Part shown: in pieces, positions 1-8,272 of the stretch
How positions within the stretch are numbered: position 1 is the first letter of the stretch
Layout of the letters: each line of letters starts with the position of its first letter
Notes under the pieces: model-generated
The model's input: the letters and a program-made list of their open reading frames with translations, nothing else
Told to the model about the DNA's origin: nothing
Databases searched by the model: none
From: JACKOB01 sp024234575
GTDB lineage: Bacteria > Pseudomonadota > Gammaproteobacteria > Pseudomonadales > Oleiphilaceae
Direction of reading: 5' to 3'
DNA length: 64,000 nt
Assembly: GCA_051208035.1 (NCBI GenBank)
Contig: JBPJFZ010000004.1
Span: 314,165 to 378,164, forward strand
Program-made: the position numbers and the translations under genes

Positions 1-2
1 AA

Positions 3-809
3 AAGCGAGTATTCATTACCGGCGGTGCCAGCGGTTTAGGTAAAGAAATGGCGTTATTGTTTGCCCGCAAGGGTTACCGTGTGTGCATTGGTGATGTCAA
101 CCCGGAGCGTGGTTTCGAGGCTGAGGCCGAATTAAACCGTGTAGCCCCGCAAGCCCTCTACCTGCATTGTGATGTGACCAAATTGGCGGATCTCGAAAGT
201 GTGCGGGATACTCTCATTGAAAAATGGGGCGGCGTCGATATTGTTGTGAATAATGCGGGTGTCGGTGGCACAGCAGGGTGGCTTGAAGATGTCTCGCTGG
301 AAGATTGGGAATGGGTTATTGATATCAACCTGTTGGGGGTTGTCCGCGGCTGCCGTGCTTTTACACCGTTGTTTAAAAAGCAGAAAAGCGGCTACTTCGT
401 CAATGTTGCCTCGGTTGCCGGGTTAATGAACGCGCCCATGATGAGTAACTATAATGTCACTAAGGCCGCTGTCATTTCCTTGTCCGAAACCCTAAGAGTC
501 GAACTTGAGCCGTTCGGTATTTATACCAGTGTGGTTTGTCCGGCATTCTTCCCGACAAATCTTACCGAAAACCTGCGCTCAACCGTGGGGGGCGTGCACA
601 GTCAGGTTAACAAACTGATGAAACGCTCTGGTGTCACCGCGTTACAGGTCGCACAAGCGGTGGCAGAGGCAGTGGAGAAAAAAGAGTTTTGGGTGGTAAC
701 ACACCGCCTTGAGCGCAATATGTGGAAGTTTAAGCGCCTCTGGCCAGACGGCTTCAGTATGCTGATGAAGCAGCAGTCGAAAAAATTATTTCCACAAGCG
801 ATTAAATAA
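3..809 (+). CDS. SDR family NAD(P)-dependent oxidoreductase, 5' partial
   Basis: Short-chain dehydrogenase/reductase that probably oxidises or reduces a hydroxyl/keto group with NAD(P)H in the cytoplasm. The frame is open to the left edge. The cofactor loop TGGASGLG lies upstream of the first ATG at 48, so the true start is just outside the window and ATG 48 is not the start. Also visible are NNAG, the catalytic Ser in NVASVAG and the YNVTK (YxxxK) motif. The rest of the Rossmann fold is complete, and the C-terminal tail is basic. It is followed 62 bp later by a kinase-like gene on the same strand and is probably in that operon. Substrate is not visible. Other SDRs in such acyl-CoA blocks act on hydroxyacyl intermediates, which is inference here. 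Confidence 0.9.
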   Translation, partial: KRVFITGGASGLGKEMALLFARKGYRVCIGDVNPERGFEAEAELNRVAPQALYLHCDVTKLADLESVRDTLIEKWGGVDIVVNNAGVGGTAGWLEDVSLEDWEWVIDINLLGVVRGCRAFTPLFKKQKSGYFVNVASVAGLMNAPMMSNYNVTKAAVISLSETLRVELEPFGIYTSVVCPAFFPTNLTENLRSTVGGVHSQVNKLMKRSGVTALQVAQAVAEAVEKKEFWVVTHRLERNMWKFKRLWPDGFSMLMKQQSKKLFPQAIK

Positions 810-871
810 AAAGTGGCACGGCGTATTCGTCGTGCTGCAGTTGAGATTATCCGGGCTAAAGGAGCAGATAC

Positions 872-1936
872 ATGTCATTGGTAGATCAGGCATCTGAAAT
901 ACGGGCCGGCGAAGAGCTGGATATCGCCAAAGTGGATGCCTACTTAAAGCAGTCAATCCCAGAGTTAACGGGGGTTCCGGTGGTCACTCAGTTTCCCGGC
1001 GGCGCATCTAATCTGACCTATCAGGTAAGTTATGACAATCGTGATTTGATCTTACGTCGTCCGCCTTTCGGCAGAATTGCCAAGTCTGCCCACGACATGA
1101 TCCGCGAATCCTCAGTGATTAAATCACTGCGCACAGCCTACCCCTATGTGCCTGAGATTCTTGCCCAATGCACGGATCATGCGGTGATGGGTTGCGATTT
1201 TTATGTGATGGAGCGGCTCGTGGGCATTATTCCCCGGCAAAATTTACCCGCAGATTTGGGGTTGTCGGCAGATCAGGTACGACAGATGTGCCTGAATGTG
1301 GTCGATAAACTTATCGAATTGCATCAGGTGGATTATGTCGCCGCCGGCCTGGAAGGAATGGGTAAGGGTAGTGGCTATGTCAAACGCCAGATCGAAGGCT
1401 GGAGTGATCGTTATCGCAAGGCGTTAACGGAAGATGCCAGTTCTTTCGAGGGCGTGATGCAGTGGTTGCATTCGCATATGCCAGATGATGTGGGCACCTG
1501 TGTTATCCACAACGATTTTCGTTTTGATAATGTGGTGTTAAATCCGGATAACCCGTTTGAAGTTATCGGTGTATTAGACTGGGAAATGGCAACATTGGGC
1601 GACCCGTTAATGGATCTGGGCAATACCCTGGCTTATTGGGTACAAGCGGATGATGACCCGCAGTTTCAGATGATGCGCCGACAGCCCACCCATGAAAAGG
1701 GCATGCTGACCCGAAAAGAAGTCGTGGCTTATTACATGGAGAAAACCGGCCGTCAGTACGTTAACTTTGATTTTTATGAAATCTACGGATTGTTTCGTTT
1801 GGCCGTCATTATTCAGCAAATTTACTATCGTTATTTTCATGGACAGACCAAAGACAAACGCTTCGCAGGATTTGTGCATGCAGCAAAATATCTCGAGCAA
1901 CGCTGCTTGAAACTCATCGAACAACAAGGGGCTTAA
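872..1936 (+). CDS. Phosphotransferase family protein (APH/choline-kinase fold), LvaA/ACAD10-like
   Basis: 354-residue protein of the aminoglycoside-phosphotransferase/choline-kinase superfamily. The catalytic loop is HNDFRFDN (HxDxxxxN, about residues 214-221), followed by LDWEMATLGDP, which carries the metal-binding Asp. The N-terminal GGASNLTY and LRRPP segments match the nucleotide-binding region of the branch fused to acyl-CoA dehydrogenase in animal ACAD10/11 and represented by LvaA of Pseudomonas putida. That branch phosphorylates 4-hydroxyacyl-CoAs, so lipid catabolism is more likely than antibiotic resistance. The start is supported by GGAG 7 bases upstream. It is flanked by an SDR and a histidine phosphatase. 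The partner acyl-CoA dehydrogenase is not in the window and may lie to the left. Family is firm; substrate is inferred. Confidence 0.88.
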   Translation: MSLVDQASEIRAGEELDIAKVDAYLKQSIPELTGVPVVTQFPGGASNLTYQVSYDNRDLILRRPPFGRIAKSAHDMIRESSVIKSLRTAYPYVPEILAQCTDHAVMGCDFYVMERLVGIIPRQNLPADLGLSADQVRQMCLNVVDKLIELHQVDYVAAGLEGMGKGSGYVKRQIEGWSDRYRKALTEDASSFEGVMQWLHSHMPDDVGTCVIHNDFRFDNVVLNPDNPFEVIGVLDWEMATLGDPLMDLGNTLAYWVQADDDPQFQMMRRQPTHEKGMLTRKEVVAYYMEKTGRQYVNFDFYEIYGLFRLAVIIQQIYYRYFHGQTKDKRFAGFVHAAKYLEQRCLKLIEQQGA

Positions 1937-1960
1937 ACCGCACCGCTCGGAGAACGCAGT

Positions 1961-2680
1961 ATGGGCAGTATCTACCTCATCCGGCATGGGCAGGCATCTT
2001 TTGGCAAGGCTGACTATGATGAGTTGTCTAAAAAAGGGCACCAGCAGGCAGAAGTGCTGGGGGAGCATTTTCGAAAGTGCTTTCTTAATAGTGGCAAACA
2101 GCCAGACAGGTTTGTAAGTGGTGCACTTAAAAGACATCGGCAGACAGCGGCGGGTTGCCTTAAAGCGCTGGGTTTTAATAGTGAGTCTGAAGCACCCAGG
2201 CTGATTGAAATGTCAGGGTTTGACGAGTTCAACCATCTGGAGGTGCTGCATCGCTGGCGGCCGCAATGGGAAGACAGAACCACTATGGCGGCCGAGCTTG
2301 CCCGCCATCCAGTGCCGCACAAAGCTTTTCAGGAGGCTTTTATTGCCGCCGTTGACAGATGGATTTCCGGTGCTTTTGATAGCGACTACGCAGAGCCCTG
2401 GCAGGCGTTTCAACAGCGTGTCGAAGCGGCGTTTGATGAGCTCATCGCAACCGCTGGAGAGTCTAAAAAAACGCTGGTGTTTACCTCTGGTGGGCCGATT
2501 GCGGTGATTGTTGGCAAAGTATTAGGGTTAGATATCAAAGGCATATTTGCCGTTAATGAAAATCTGGCCAATGCCGGCGTCACCCGTGTTCTTTACTCGG
2601 CTGGTAAAGTCAGTTTGTCGTACCTGAACAACTATAGTTACTTAGAATCTTTAGAGCGTGGTTTGCTGACCTATCGCTAA
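1961..2680 (+). CDS. Histidine phosphatase family protein (phosphoglycerate mutase-like)
   Basis: 239-residue phosphatase or mutase of the RHG superfamily. The phospho-accepting motif LIRHGQASFG is at residues 5-14. The second histidine region follows late in the chain within FTSGGPIAVIVG, where the usual GGxxR/H element is altered. It starts 24 bp after the APH-like kinase with GGAG upstream and is clearly co-transcribed. Adjacent kinase and phosphatase suggest that both act on one phosphorylated metabolite or that one proofreads the other; this is inference. It is too divergent from GpmA/GpmB to be called a glycolytic mutase. Confidence 0.85.
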   Translation: MGSIYLIRHGQASFGKADYDELSKKGHQQAEVLGEHFRKCFLNSGKQPDRFVSGALKRHRQTAAGCLKALGFNSESEAPRLIEMSGFDEFNHLEVLHRWRPQWEDRTTMAAELARHPVPHKAFQEAFIAAVDRWISGAFDSDYAEPWQAFQQRVEAAFDELIATAGESKKTLVFTSGGPIAVIVGKVLGLDIKGIFAVNENLANAGVTRVLYSAGKVSLSYLNNYSYLESLERGLLTYR

Positions 2681-2736
2681 ACAGCCCAGTTCAGCAAATC
2701 CGCAATACGCATACCATAAAAACAGCAGGTGAAAGT

Positions 2737-3507
2737 ATGAGTCAGCAAGATACATTTGATTTAACCGGTAAAGTGGCTTTGGTAACCGGTGCCAGTCGGG
2801 GCATAGGCGCGAGCATCGCGCGTTTGTTAGCTCGTCATGGCGCGCATGTGATTATCTCCAGTCGCAAAATAGATGGCTGTCAGGTTATTGCGGATGAAAT
2901 CATTGCCGCAGGTGGCAGTGCTGAGGCGATCCCTTGCCACATCGGTGAACTGACTCAAATCGACGAGATATTTCAGACGATCGAAGAGCGCCACGCCCGT
3001 CTGGATATCCTGGTCAATAACGCCGCGACCAATCCTTATTTTGGTCATATTCTGGATACCGACCTGGCCGCCTATCAAAAAACAGTTGATGTGAACATCC
3101 GTGGCTACTTCTTTATGTCGATCAAAGGCGCGAAGTTGATGCAAAAAAATGGCGGTGGCTCGATCATCAATGTGGCATCGGTGAACGGTATTATTCCAGG
3201 CTCTTTCCAGGGGATTTACTCAATTACCAAAGCCTCGGTTATTTCGATGACCAAAGCCTTTGCCAAAGAGTGCGCGGGGCTCAATATCCGGGTGAATGCT
3301 TTGTTGCCCGGCGCGACGGATACCAAATTTGCATCAACACTGGTCAACAATCAGGCCATCAAGAAAAAGGTGTTAGAGCACGTACCGATGAACCGTATCG
3401 CCGAGCCGGATGAAATGGCGGGCGCCGTGCTTTACCTGGCATCGGCGGCATCAAGCTATACCACCGGAACCTGTTTGAATGTGGATGGCGGCTACCTGAT
3501 CAGCTGA
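2737..3507 (+). CDS. SDR family oxidoreductase (FabG-like)
   Basis: 256-residue classical short-chain dehydrogenase. It has the cofactor loop TGASRGIG (about residues 17-24), NNAA, catalytic Ser in NVASVNG, YSITK for Tyr/Lys, and the C-terminal NVDGGYLIS typical of this family, so it is intact. It sits 56 bp after the histidine phosphatase on the same strand. The likely role is 3-hydroxyacyl or other alcohol oxidation in the local acyl-CoA pathway; the Lva pathway also has an SDR at this step. No substrate-specific feature is visible. It is a second, different SDR from the one at the left edge. Confidence 0.9.
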   Translation: MSQQDTFDLTGKVALVTGASRGIGASIARLLARHGAHVIISSRKIDGCQVIADEIIAAGGSAEAIPCHIGELTQIDEIFQTIEERHARLDILVNNAATNPYFGHILDTDLAAYQKTVDVNIRGYFFMSIKGAKLMQKNGGGSIINVASVNGIIPGSFQGIYSITKASVISMTKAFAKECAGLNIRVNALLPGATDTKFASTLVNNQAIKKKVLEHVPMNRIAEPDEMAGAVLYLASAASSYTTGTCLNVDGGYLIS

Positions 3508-3561
3508 TAGGATTATGCCAGCTATCATGCATAGCCAAGAGAATTAACAGAAGGAAAGAGC

Positions 3562-4638
3562 ATGTCAAAGCAGTGGATGATCTATGGAGCTTATGGATAC
3601 AGCGGTCAACTAATTGCCGAAGAGGCGGTTCGTCGGGGCCTAAAGCCCATTATTGCCGGTCGCGACTCCGACAAAGTCAAAGCATTGGCCGACAGGCTTG
3701 CGCTGGAGCCGCGAGTGTTCGATTTGTCTGAAGTGTCGGCAGTAAAGAACAGCCTGCGTGATGTCGATGTGGTCATCCATTGCGCCGGTCCGTTTTCCGC
3801 GACCAGCGCCCCCATGATCGAAGCCTGTGTTCGCTCAGGTACGCATTACTTCGATATCACTGGCGAAATCAGTGTGTTCGAGCACGCCCATTCTCCCGCC
3901 GTTAATCATAAGGCAAAAGAGGCAGGGATTGTCGTTTGTCCCGGAGCGGGTTTCGATGTGATCCCCACAGATTGCGTTGCGCTAACCCTAAGCGAGGCTT
4001 TGCCCGACGCCACGCACCTGACGCTTGCGTTTGCTGGTGGTTCGGCGTTGAGCCCCGGCACCGCAAAAACCTCCATTGAAGGGTTGGCTGAGGGTGGCAA
4101 AATCCGTCAAGGGGGCAAGATTGTTTCAACGGGCGTATTACTGCGCAAAATTGATTTGGGGCGCGGGCTTAAGCAGGCTATGAGTATCGCCTGGGGAGAT
4201 GTAAGTACGGCCTTTCATACTACGGGTATTAAAAATATCAGCGTTTTTATTCCCGCATCCGACAAGACTGTTCGAATGGTGCGTTTAGCGCAGCTCTTGC
4301 GCCCCGCATTACGGATGGAAATGGTGCAGAATTTTCTGAAGAAGCAGATGGAGAAGCGTATTAAAGGGCCTGATTCCGGCGTGCGTCAAAGGAACCGCTC
4401 GAATATCTGGGGTGAGGTTAAAAATGCGAAAGGGCAGGTGAGATATGCCCGGCTTGAAACAGCGAATGGTTATGATGTGACCGTTTACGGGCCTTTGGCG
4501 ATTGTCGAGCATTATCTGGCGCATGGGTTTAAGGCATCGGGAAGCATCACCCCGGCAAAGCTGATGGGTAAGGATTTTATTAGTCAACTACCCGAAAGCG
4601 GCAAAATTGAAGTGTTTGGCGTTGATGGCGCTTTATAA
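3562..4638 (+). CDS. Saccharopine dehydrogenase-like NADP-binding protein (trans-acting enoyl reductase type)
   Basis: 358-residue protein with an N-terminal Rossmann fold beginning IYGAYGYSGQLIAEEA (glycine-rich loop, residues 7-22). It belongs to the Sacchrp_dh_NADP family, which includes mycobacterial trans-acting enoyl reductases and saccharopine-dehydrogenase-like oxidoreductases. The CPGAGFDVIPTD segment near residue 130 is typical of that branch. AAGGA-type ribosome-binding sequence precedes the ATG. It is the last gene of the five-gene run and is followed by a hairpin terminator. Lysine metabolism is unlikely from context; a lipid enoyl or keto reductase is more plausible. The exact reaction is unknown. 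Confidence 0.82.
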   Translation: MSKQWMIYGAYGYSGQLIAEEAVRRGLKPIIAGRDSDKVKALADRLALEPRVFDLSEVSAVKNSLRDVDVVIHCAGPFSATSAPMIEACVRSGTHYFDITGEISVFEHAHSPAVNHKAKEAGIVVCPGAGFDVIPTDCVALTLSEALPDATHLTLAFAGGSALSPGTAKTSIEGLAEGGKIRQGGKIVSTGVLLRKIDLGRGLKQAMSIAWGDVSTAFHTTGIKNISVFIPASDKTVRMVRLAQLLRPALRMEMVQNFLKKQMEKRIKGPDSGVRQRNRSNIWGEVKNAKGQVRYARLETANGYDVTVYGPLAIVEHYLAHGFKASGSITPAKLMGKDFISQLPESGKIEVFGVDGAL

Positions 4639-4658
4639 CGTACCGTCGAATTAAATCA

Positions 4659-4681
4659 AATGGTGCGCATGGCGCACCATT
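4659..4681 (+). terminator. Rho-independent-like terminator after the SDR/kinase operon
   Basis: Perfect 10-bp inverted repeat AATGGTGCGC / GCGCACCATT around an ATG loop, 20 bp after the stop at 4638. The following sequence is T-rich but has no continuous U tract until about 4695, so it may be a weak terminator. Confidence 0.6.
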
Positions 4682-4818
4682 AATTTCATGTTTGTGGTTT
4701 TTTCTCTGCGCTCGATTCCCATATACCAACGGCGTCATTCCCTTCAAGACGTCACCCTTGGTCCAATTGGCCATTGTTACCCAGTGCCACCAATGTTAAA
4801 ACGTATTTCTTAAAGATG

Positions 4819-4847
4819 TTGACCTCTCGCAGGGAATACAATAATAA
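4819..4847 (+). promoter_or_regulatory. Possible sigma70 promoter for the amidase gene
   Basis: TTGACC at 4819-4824 could be a -35 box. AATAAT at 4840-4845 (15-bp spacer) or TAATAA at 4842-4847 (17-bp spacer) could be the -10, ahead of the ATG at 4874. Neither pair is strong. The promoter is also expected here because a terminator hairpin lies just upstream. Confidence 0.3.
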
Positions 4848-4873
4848 CCAATAAGCTACGCGGCAGAATAAAG

Positions 4874-6349
4874 ATGACAGACTGGGCCTACGCTGGTGTA
4901 AAAGCCATTACCACGGCAATTCAAAACCAAGAAGTTTCAAGTGTTGAGATGCTGCATTATTTTCAGCAGCGGATTACTACCCACAACCCAAAACTAAATG
5001 CGGTGGTCGCGCAGAATAATACGTTGGCAGAATCGATAGCCAGGCAAGCCGATAAGGATATTGCTTCGGGCAACATTCGTGGGCCTTTGCATGGCTTGCC
5101 CATGACGATCAAAGACACCTATGAAGTGGTTGGTTTTACTGCTACATCGGGCGCTCGTCGCTGGCAAACGCACACGCCTGCCACCAATGCCACTGCCGTG
5201 CAGCGGTTGTTGGACGCAGGTGTCGTACCCATGGGTAAAACCAATGTGCCTTATATGGCATCAGACTGGCAAAGCTATAACCGTATCTATGGTAAAACCA
5301 ATAACCCCTGGGACTTTTCCCGCACACCAGGAGGCTCTTCCGGCGGTGCCGCTGCTGCGGTGTCATCGGGTATGTCAGTAGTAGAGTTGGGTAGTGATAT
5401 TGGTGGGTCGATTCGCACACCTGCGCACTATTGTGGTGTTTTCGGCCACAAGCCTTCGTCGGGGTTAATCTCTTTGCGAGGCCATCTTCCCGGTCCTCCA
5501 GGAACGCAAAGTGAGCCGGATTTGGCTGTCGCAGGCCCACTGGCGCAAAGTACGGATGATCTGGCGTTAATGTTAAACGCACTGGCGGCACCAGATCCGA
5601 TGGCAGCCCGTGCCTGGCAATTACAGTTGCCAGAATGTGAACTCAAATCCCTCGATCAGTTTCGGGTGCTGGCCGTGCTTGAACATCCACTTTGTCCTAT
5701 CGACAGCAAACTATTGCAACACTATCGTGATTTGATCACAAAGCTGCGTGCAGCGGGAGTGAAAGTGGTCGAAGGCCAGCCTGAGCCAGTGCCACTCGAC
5801 AAGGTTTATCCGTTATTTTTAAGCTTGCTGGGTGGTCAGTTTTCCGCAAGTGCTACCCCTATGCAGCGTCGGCAGGTAAGGGTGTTGGCCCCCATCATTA
5901 AAAGATTTGGCCGCTTATTAAAAGCCGGACCAATGATGCACCACTATTTTTACGGCATCATTCAGTCTCACGCTCATTGGCTTGATGATAATGAAGCCCG
6001 CGCAAAATTGCTTCAGGCAACCGAATCAGTGTTCACAAACTACGATGTGATACTAACACCCATCGTACCGACGACGGCAATTGCGCACGATACAGATTCC
6101 GCCTTTCATCAGCGCCGGCTTCTTGTTAACGGCCAACCCCGACCCTATACTGATCACTTCCCTTGGATAGCTATGGCCACCGCCTTGGGGTTACCCGCAA
6201 CGTCTGCACCCACAGGGCTGATCGACAACCATTTACCCTGTAATATCCAGATAATCGGTCGGGCCTACGGCGATCGGACAACGCTGAGGTTTTCAAAACT
6301 GCTTGAAGCTATTACTGGTGGCATGCCTCGGCCACCCCAGTTTGCCTAG
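4874..6349 (+). CDS. Amidase (amidase signature family)
   Basis: 491-residue amidase-signature hydrolase acting on a carboxamide C-N bond. The Ser-cisSer-Lys triad is visible: Lys in MTIKDTYE (about residue 79), cis-Ser in the GGSSGG loop (about 155), and nucleophile Ser in DIGGSIRTPA (about 179). The length is normal and there is no signal peptide, so it should be cytoplasmic. It resembles fatty-acid-amide or general amidases rather than GatA, since no gatB or gatC is near. It is 40 bp upstream of an acyl-CoA synthetase on the same strand, which would fit release of a carboxylic acid from an amide followed by CoA activation; that link is inference. Confidence 0.92.
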   Translation: MTDWAYAGVKAITTAIQNQEVSSVEMLHYFQQRITTHNPKLNAVVAQNNTLAESIARQADKDIASGNIRGPLHGLPMTIKDTYEVVGFTATSGARRWQTHTPATNATAVQRLLDAGVVPMGKTNVPYMASDWQSYNRIYGKTNNPWDFSRTPGGSSGGAAAAVSSGMSVVELGSDIGGSIRTPAHYCGVFGHKPSSGLISLRGHLPGPPGTQSEPDLAVAGPLAQSTDDLALMLNALAAPDPMAARAWQLQLPECELKSLDQFRVLAVLEHPLCPIDSKLLQHYRDLITKLRAAGVKVVEGQPEPVPLDKVYPLFLSLLGGQFSASATPMQRRQVRVLAPIIKRFGRLLKAGPMMHHYFYGIIQSHAHWLDDNEARAKLLQATESVFTNYDVILTPIVPTTAIAHDTDSAFHQRRLLVNGQPRPYTDHFPWIAMATALGLPATSAPTGLIDNHLPCNIQIIGRAYGDRTTLRFSKLLEAITGGMPRPPQFA

Positions 6350-6389
6350 CTCAAAGGCTATAACAATAATTTAACAGGAAGGACACGCT

Positions 6390-8003
6390 ATGTTTGGTCA
6401 GATGATGAACACCCCATTGTTAATTTCTTCGTTGCTGGTGCATGCAGAAAAAGCCCATAGCCGAGGCGAAATTGTCAGCCGCAATCCAGAAGGCGGTATT
6501 CATCGTTATACTTATGCTGATGCCGCCAGGCGAGCGCGTAAACTCGCCAATGCTTTATCCACGTTAGGCGTACAACCGCAGGATAGAGTGGCTACTCTGG
6601 CCTGGAATACCCATCGACATTATGAACTCTACTATGCCGTGTCGGGTTCTGGCGCAATATTGCACACGCTGAATCCACGGCTTTTTCCTGAACAGATTGT
6701 GTATATCCTTAATCATGCTGAAAACTCAGTGCTATTTGTGGATGCGCAATTCTTACCCTTGATCGAAAAGCTGAAAGACCAGCTTCCATTGTTGCGTCAT
6801 ATTGTGGTGATGACTCCTGCCGACAAACTGCCCGCATCGTCATTGCCTCTCATCTCCTATGAGGCGTTGTTAGATGCCGCTGATGATCAGTACCAATGGC
6901 CCGAATTTGACGAAAACACCGCTGCCACGCTTTGTTATACCTCTGGTACAACAGGGCATCCCAAAGGTGTGTTGTACAGTCACCGCTCTACGGTTATTCA
7001 TGCTATGGCGGCGATGGCAAAAGATGCGCTGGGTATTGGCAATGCCAGTGCGCTGTTGCCGGTGGTGCCAATGTTTCATGTCAATGCCTGGGGTGTGCCT
7101 TATGCTGCCACGGCTGCAGGAGCCAAGTTAGTATTGCCCGGTGCCGGTATGGATGGCGCTTCGTTGTACGAGCTGATTGACGCCGAGTCTGTTGACTTGC
7201 TGCTTGGTGTGCCAACCGTTTGGCAGGGGTTATTACAGTACTGCGATAAAGAAGATTTAATGTTAGAGCCGGTGTGCGATGTCGTGATAGGTGGTTCTGC
7301 TGCGCCGATCAGTATGATCAAAGCCTTCCATGAAAAACATGATGCATTTGTGATTCACGCCTGGGGAATGACCGAGCTTTCACCCATTGGCACGGTAAAT
7401 TGCCGCACCCAGGCCATGCTCGAAATGGAAGATGACGAACGCTTTCGCTTGCAGGCAAAACAAGGACGGCCAGTGTTTGGTGTCGACATACGTATTGTTG
7501 ATGATCAGGGCAATGCAAAACCACACGATGGTGTAGCGTTTGGTCGTTTGCAGGTGAAAGGCCCCTGGATCGCATCCGGTTATTATAAACAGGAAGGCGG
7601 CAAAGAGTGGCAAGATGGCTGGTTTGATACTGGTGATGTTGCCACCATCGACGAGCAGGGCTACATGGCCATTGTCGATCGCGCTAAAGATGTCATTAAG
7701 TCCGGTGGCGAATGGATCAGCTCAATCGATGTCGAAAACATCGCCGTTGGTCATCCCGCTGTTGCCGAGTGTGCGGTGGTGGGTGTGCCTCATCCAAAAT
7801 GGGACGAACGCCCTTTGCTGTTGGTGGTGACTCGCCCTGATGCCACACTAAGTAAAGAAGAGATGCTGGCATTTCTCGACGGTAAAATTGCCAAATGGTG
7901 GATGCCAGACGATGTGTTGTTTGTTGACTCATTACCGCATACGCCAACGGGTAAATTACTAAAACGGCAGCTTAGAGACGAGTATCAGGGGGTATATCAG
8001 TAA
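6390..8003 (+). CDS. Acyl-CoA synthetase (AMP-binding, medium/long-chain fatty acid-CoA ligase type)
   Basis: 537-residue ANL-superfamily ligase that activates a carboxylic acid with ATP and CoA. Motifs in order are the P-loop YTSGTTGHPKGV (about 180), HAWGMTELSP, the DTGD hinge region (about 410), GGEWISS, and PTGKLLK with the catalytic Lys near the C-terminus. The size and the WISSIDVEN segment match the medium/long-chain subgroup that also includes LvaE. AGGAAGG precedes the ATG. It is probably co-transcribed with the amidase 40 bp upstream and could supply CoA thioesters to the dehydrogenase block at 1-4638. The preferred chain is not predictable. Confidence 0.92.
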   Translation: MFGQMMNTPLLISSLLVHAEKAHSRGEIVSRNPEGGIHRYTYADAARRARKLANALSTLGVQPQDRVATLAWNTHRHYELYYAVSGSGAILHTLNPRLFPEQIVYILNHAENSVLFVDAQFLPLIEKLKDQLPLLRHIVVMTPADKLPASSLPLISYEALLDAADDQYQWPEFDENTAATLCYTSGTTGHPKGVLYSHRSTVIHAMAAMAKDALGIGNASALLPVVPMFHVNAWGVPYAATAAGAKLVLPGAGMDGASLYELIDAESVDLLLGVPTVWQGLLQYCDKEDLMLEPVCDVVIGGSAAPISMIKAFHEKHDAFVIHAWGMTELSPIGTVNCRTQAMLEMEDDERFRLQAKQGRPVFGVDIRIVDDQGNAKPHDGVAFGRLQVKGPWIASGYYKQEGGKEWQDGWFDTGDVATIDEQGYMAIVDRAKDVIKSGGEWISSIDVENIAVGHPAVAECAVVGVPHPKWDERPLLLVVTRPDATLSKEEMLAFLDGKIAKWWMPDDVLFVDSLPHTPTGKLLKRQLRDEYQGVYQ

Positions 8004-8054
8004 ACTTTGAAATGGGGTCGTGAAATGGGGTCGTAATGCATTCATTTTGATCAA

Positions 8055-8081
8055 TTGTATCCATACAGGTATGTGTATAAT
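8055..8081 (+). promoter_or_regulatory. Possible promoter overlapping a TGTAT-CC-ATACA palindrome
   Basis: A consensus -10 TATAAT (8076-8081) lies downstream of TTGTAT (8055-8060). The spacer is short at 15 bp. The palindrome TGTATCCATACA at 8057-8068 overlaps the -35 and could be an operator. It would drive only the tiny frame at 8106-8225. Confidence 0.3.
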
Positions 8082-8105
8082 TCCTGCGCGATATCGAGAT
8101 GGTGA

Positions 8106-8225
8106 ATGCAACCAAGATACAAGTGCCAAGGCGATCCGTTAGGCAATTACAAGCTTAAAGATGAAGTAGAAACATATTTGAGATGCAGAGTGGGGGCATT
8201 GAGAACCAGTTCGGCCAAAGGTTGA
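8106..8225 (+). CDS. Tiny hypothetical frame, 39 codons, inside the element-like segment
   Basis: An ATG-started frame of 39 residues (beginning MQPRYKCQGDPLGNYK, rich in Lys/Arg and two Cys) ends at TGA 8223-8225. It follows a TATAAT-like -10 by about 25 bp. There is no good ribosome-binding site and I recognise no family. It may be a leftover of a gene carried by the element or simply chance. Confidence 0.2.
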   Translation: MQPRYKCQGDPLGNYKLKDEVETYLRCRVGALRTSSAKG

Positions 8226-8272
8226 TTTTTAGAGAACTGGTTAAAATAAACTCAATACGACCCCTTTGCTCC

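Larger units (their letters stand above)
8008..8266. repeat. Possible small mobile-element remnant with GGGGTCGTA inverted ends
   Basis: A 13-bp unit TGAAATGGGGTCG is repeated in tandem at 8008-8020 and 8021-8033 and is followed by TAAT. The far end at 8252-8266 reads TCAATACGACCCC, the reverse complement of GGGGTCGTATTGA. The segment is therefore about 250 bp bounded by inverted GGGGTCGTA. Similar GGGGTC-type ends often flank Y1 (REP-associated) transposase units in gammaproteobacteria, but there is no transposase here. A non-autonomous or decayed copy is inferred. Confidence 0.45.

Noticed and set aside
1607..2137. Long minus-strand open frame across the kinase and phosphatase genes
   Set aside because: It is antisense to two well-supported genes and has no family-like features.
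8055..8070. LexA-like box (TTG...CAG) in the element-like segment
   Set aside because: Spacing between half-sites is 8 bases instead of 10, so it is not a LexA consensus.
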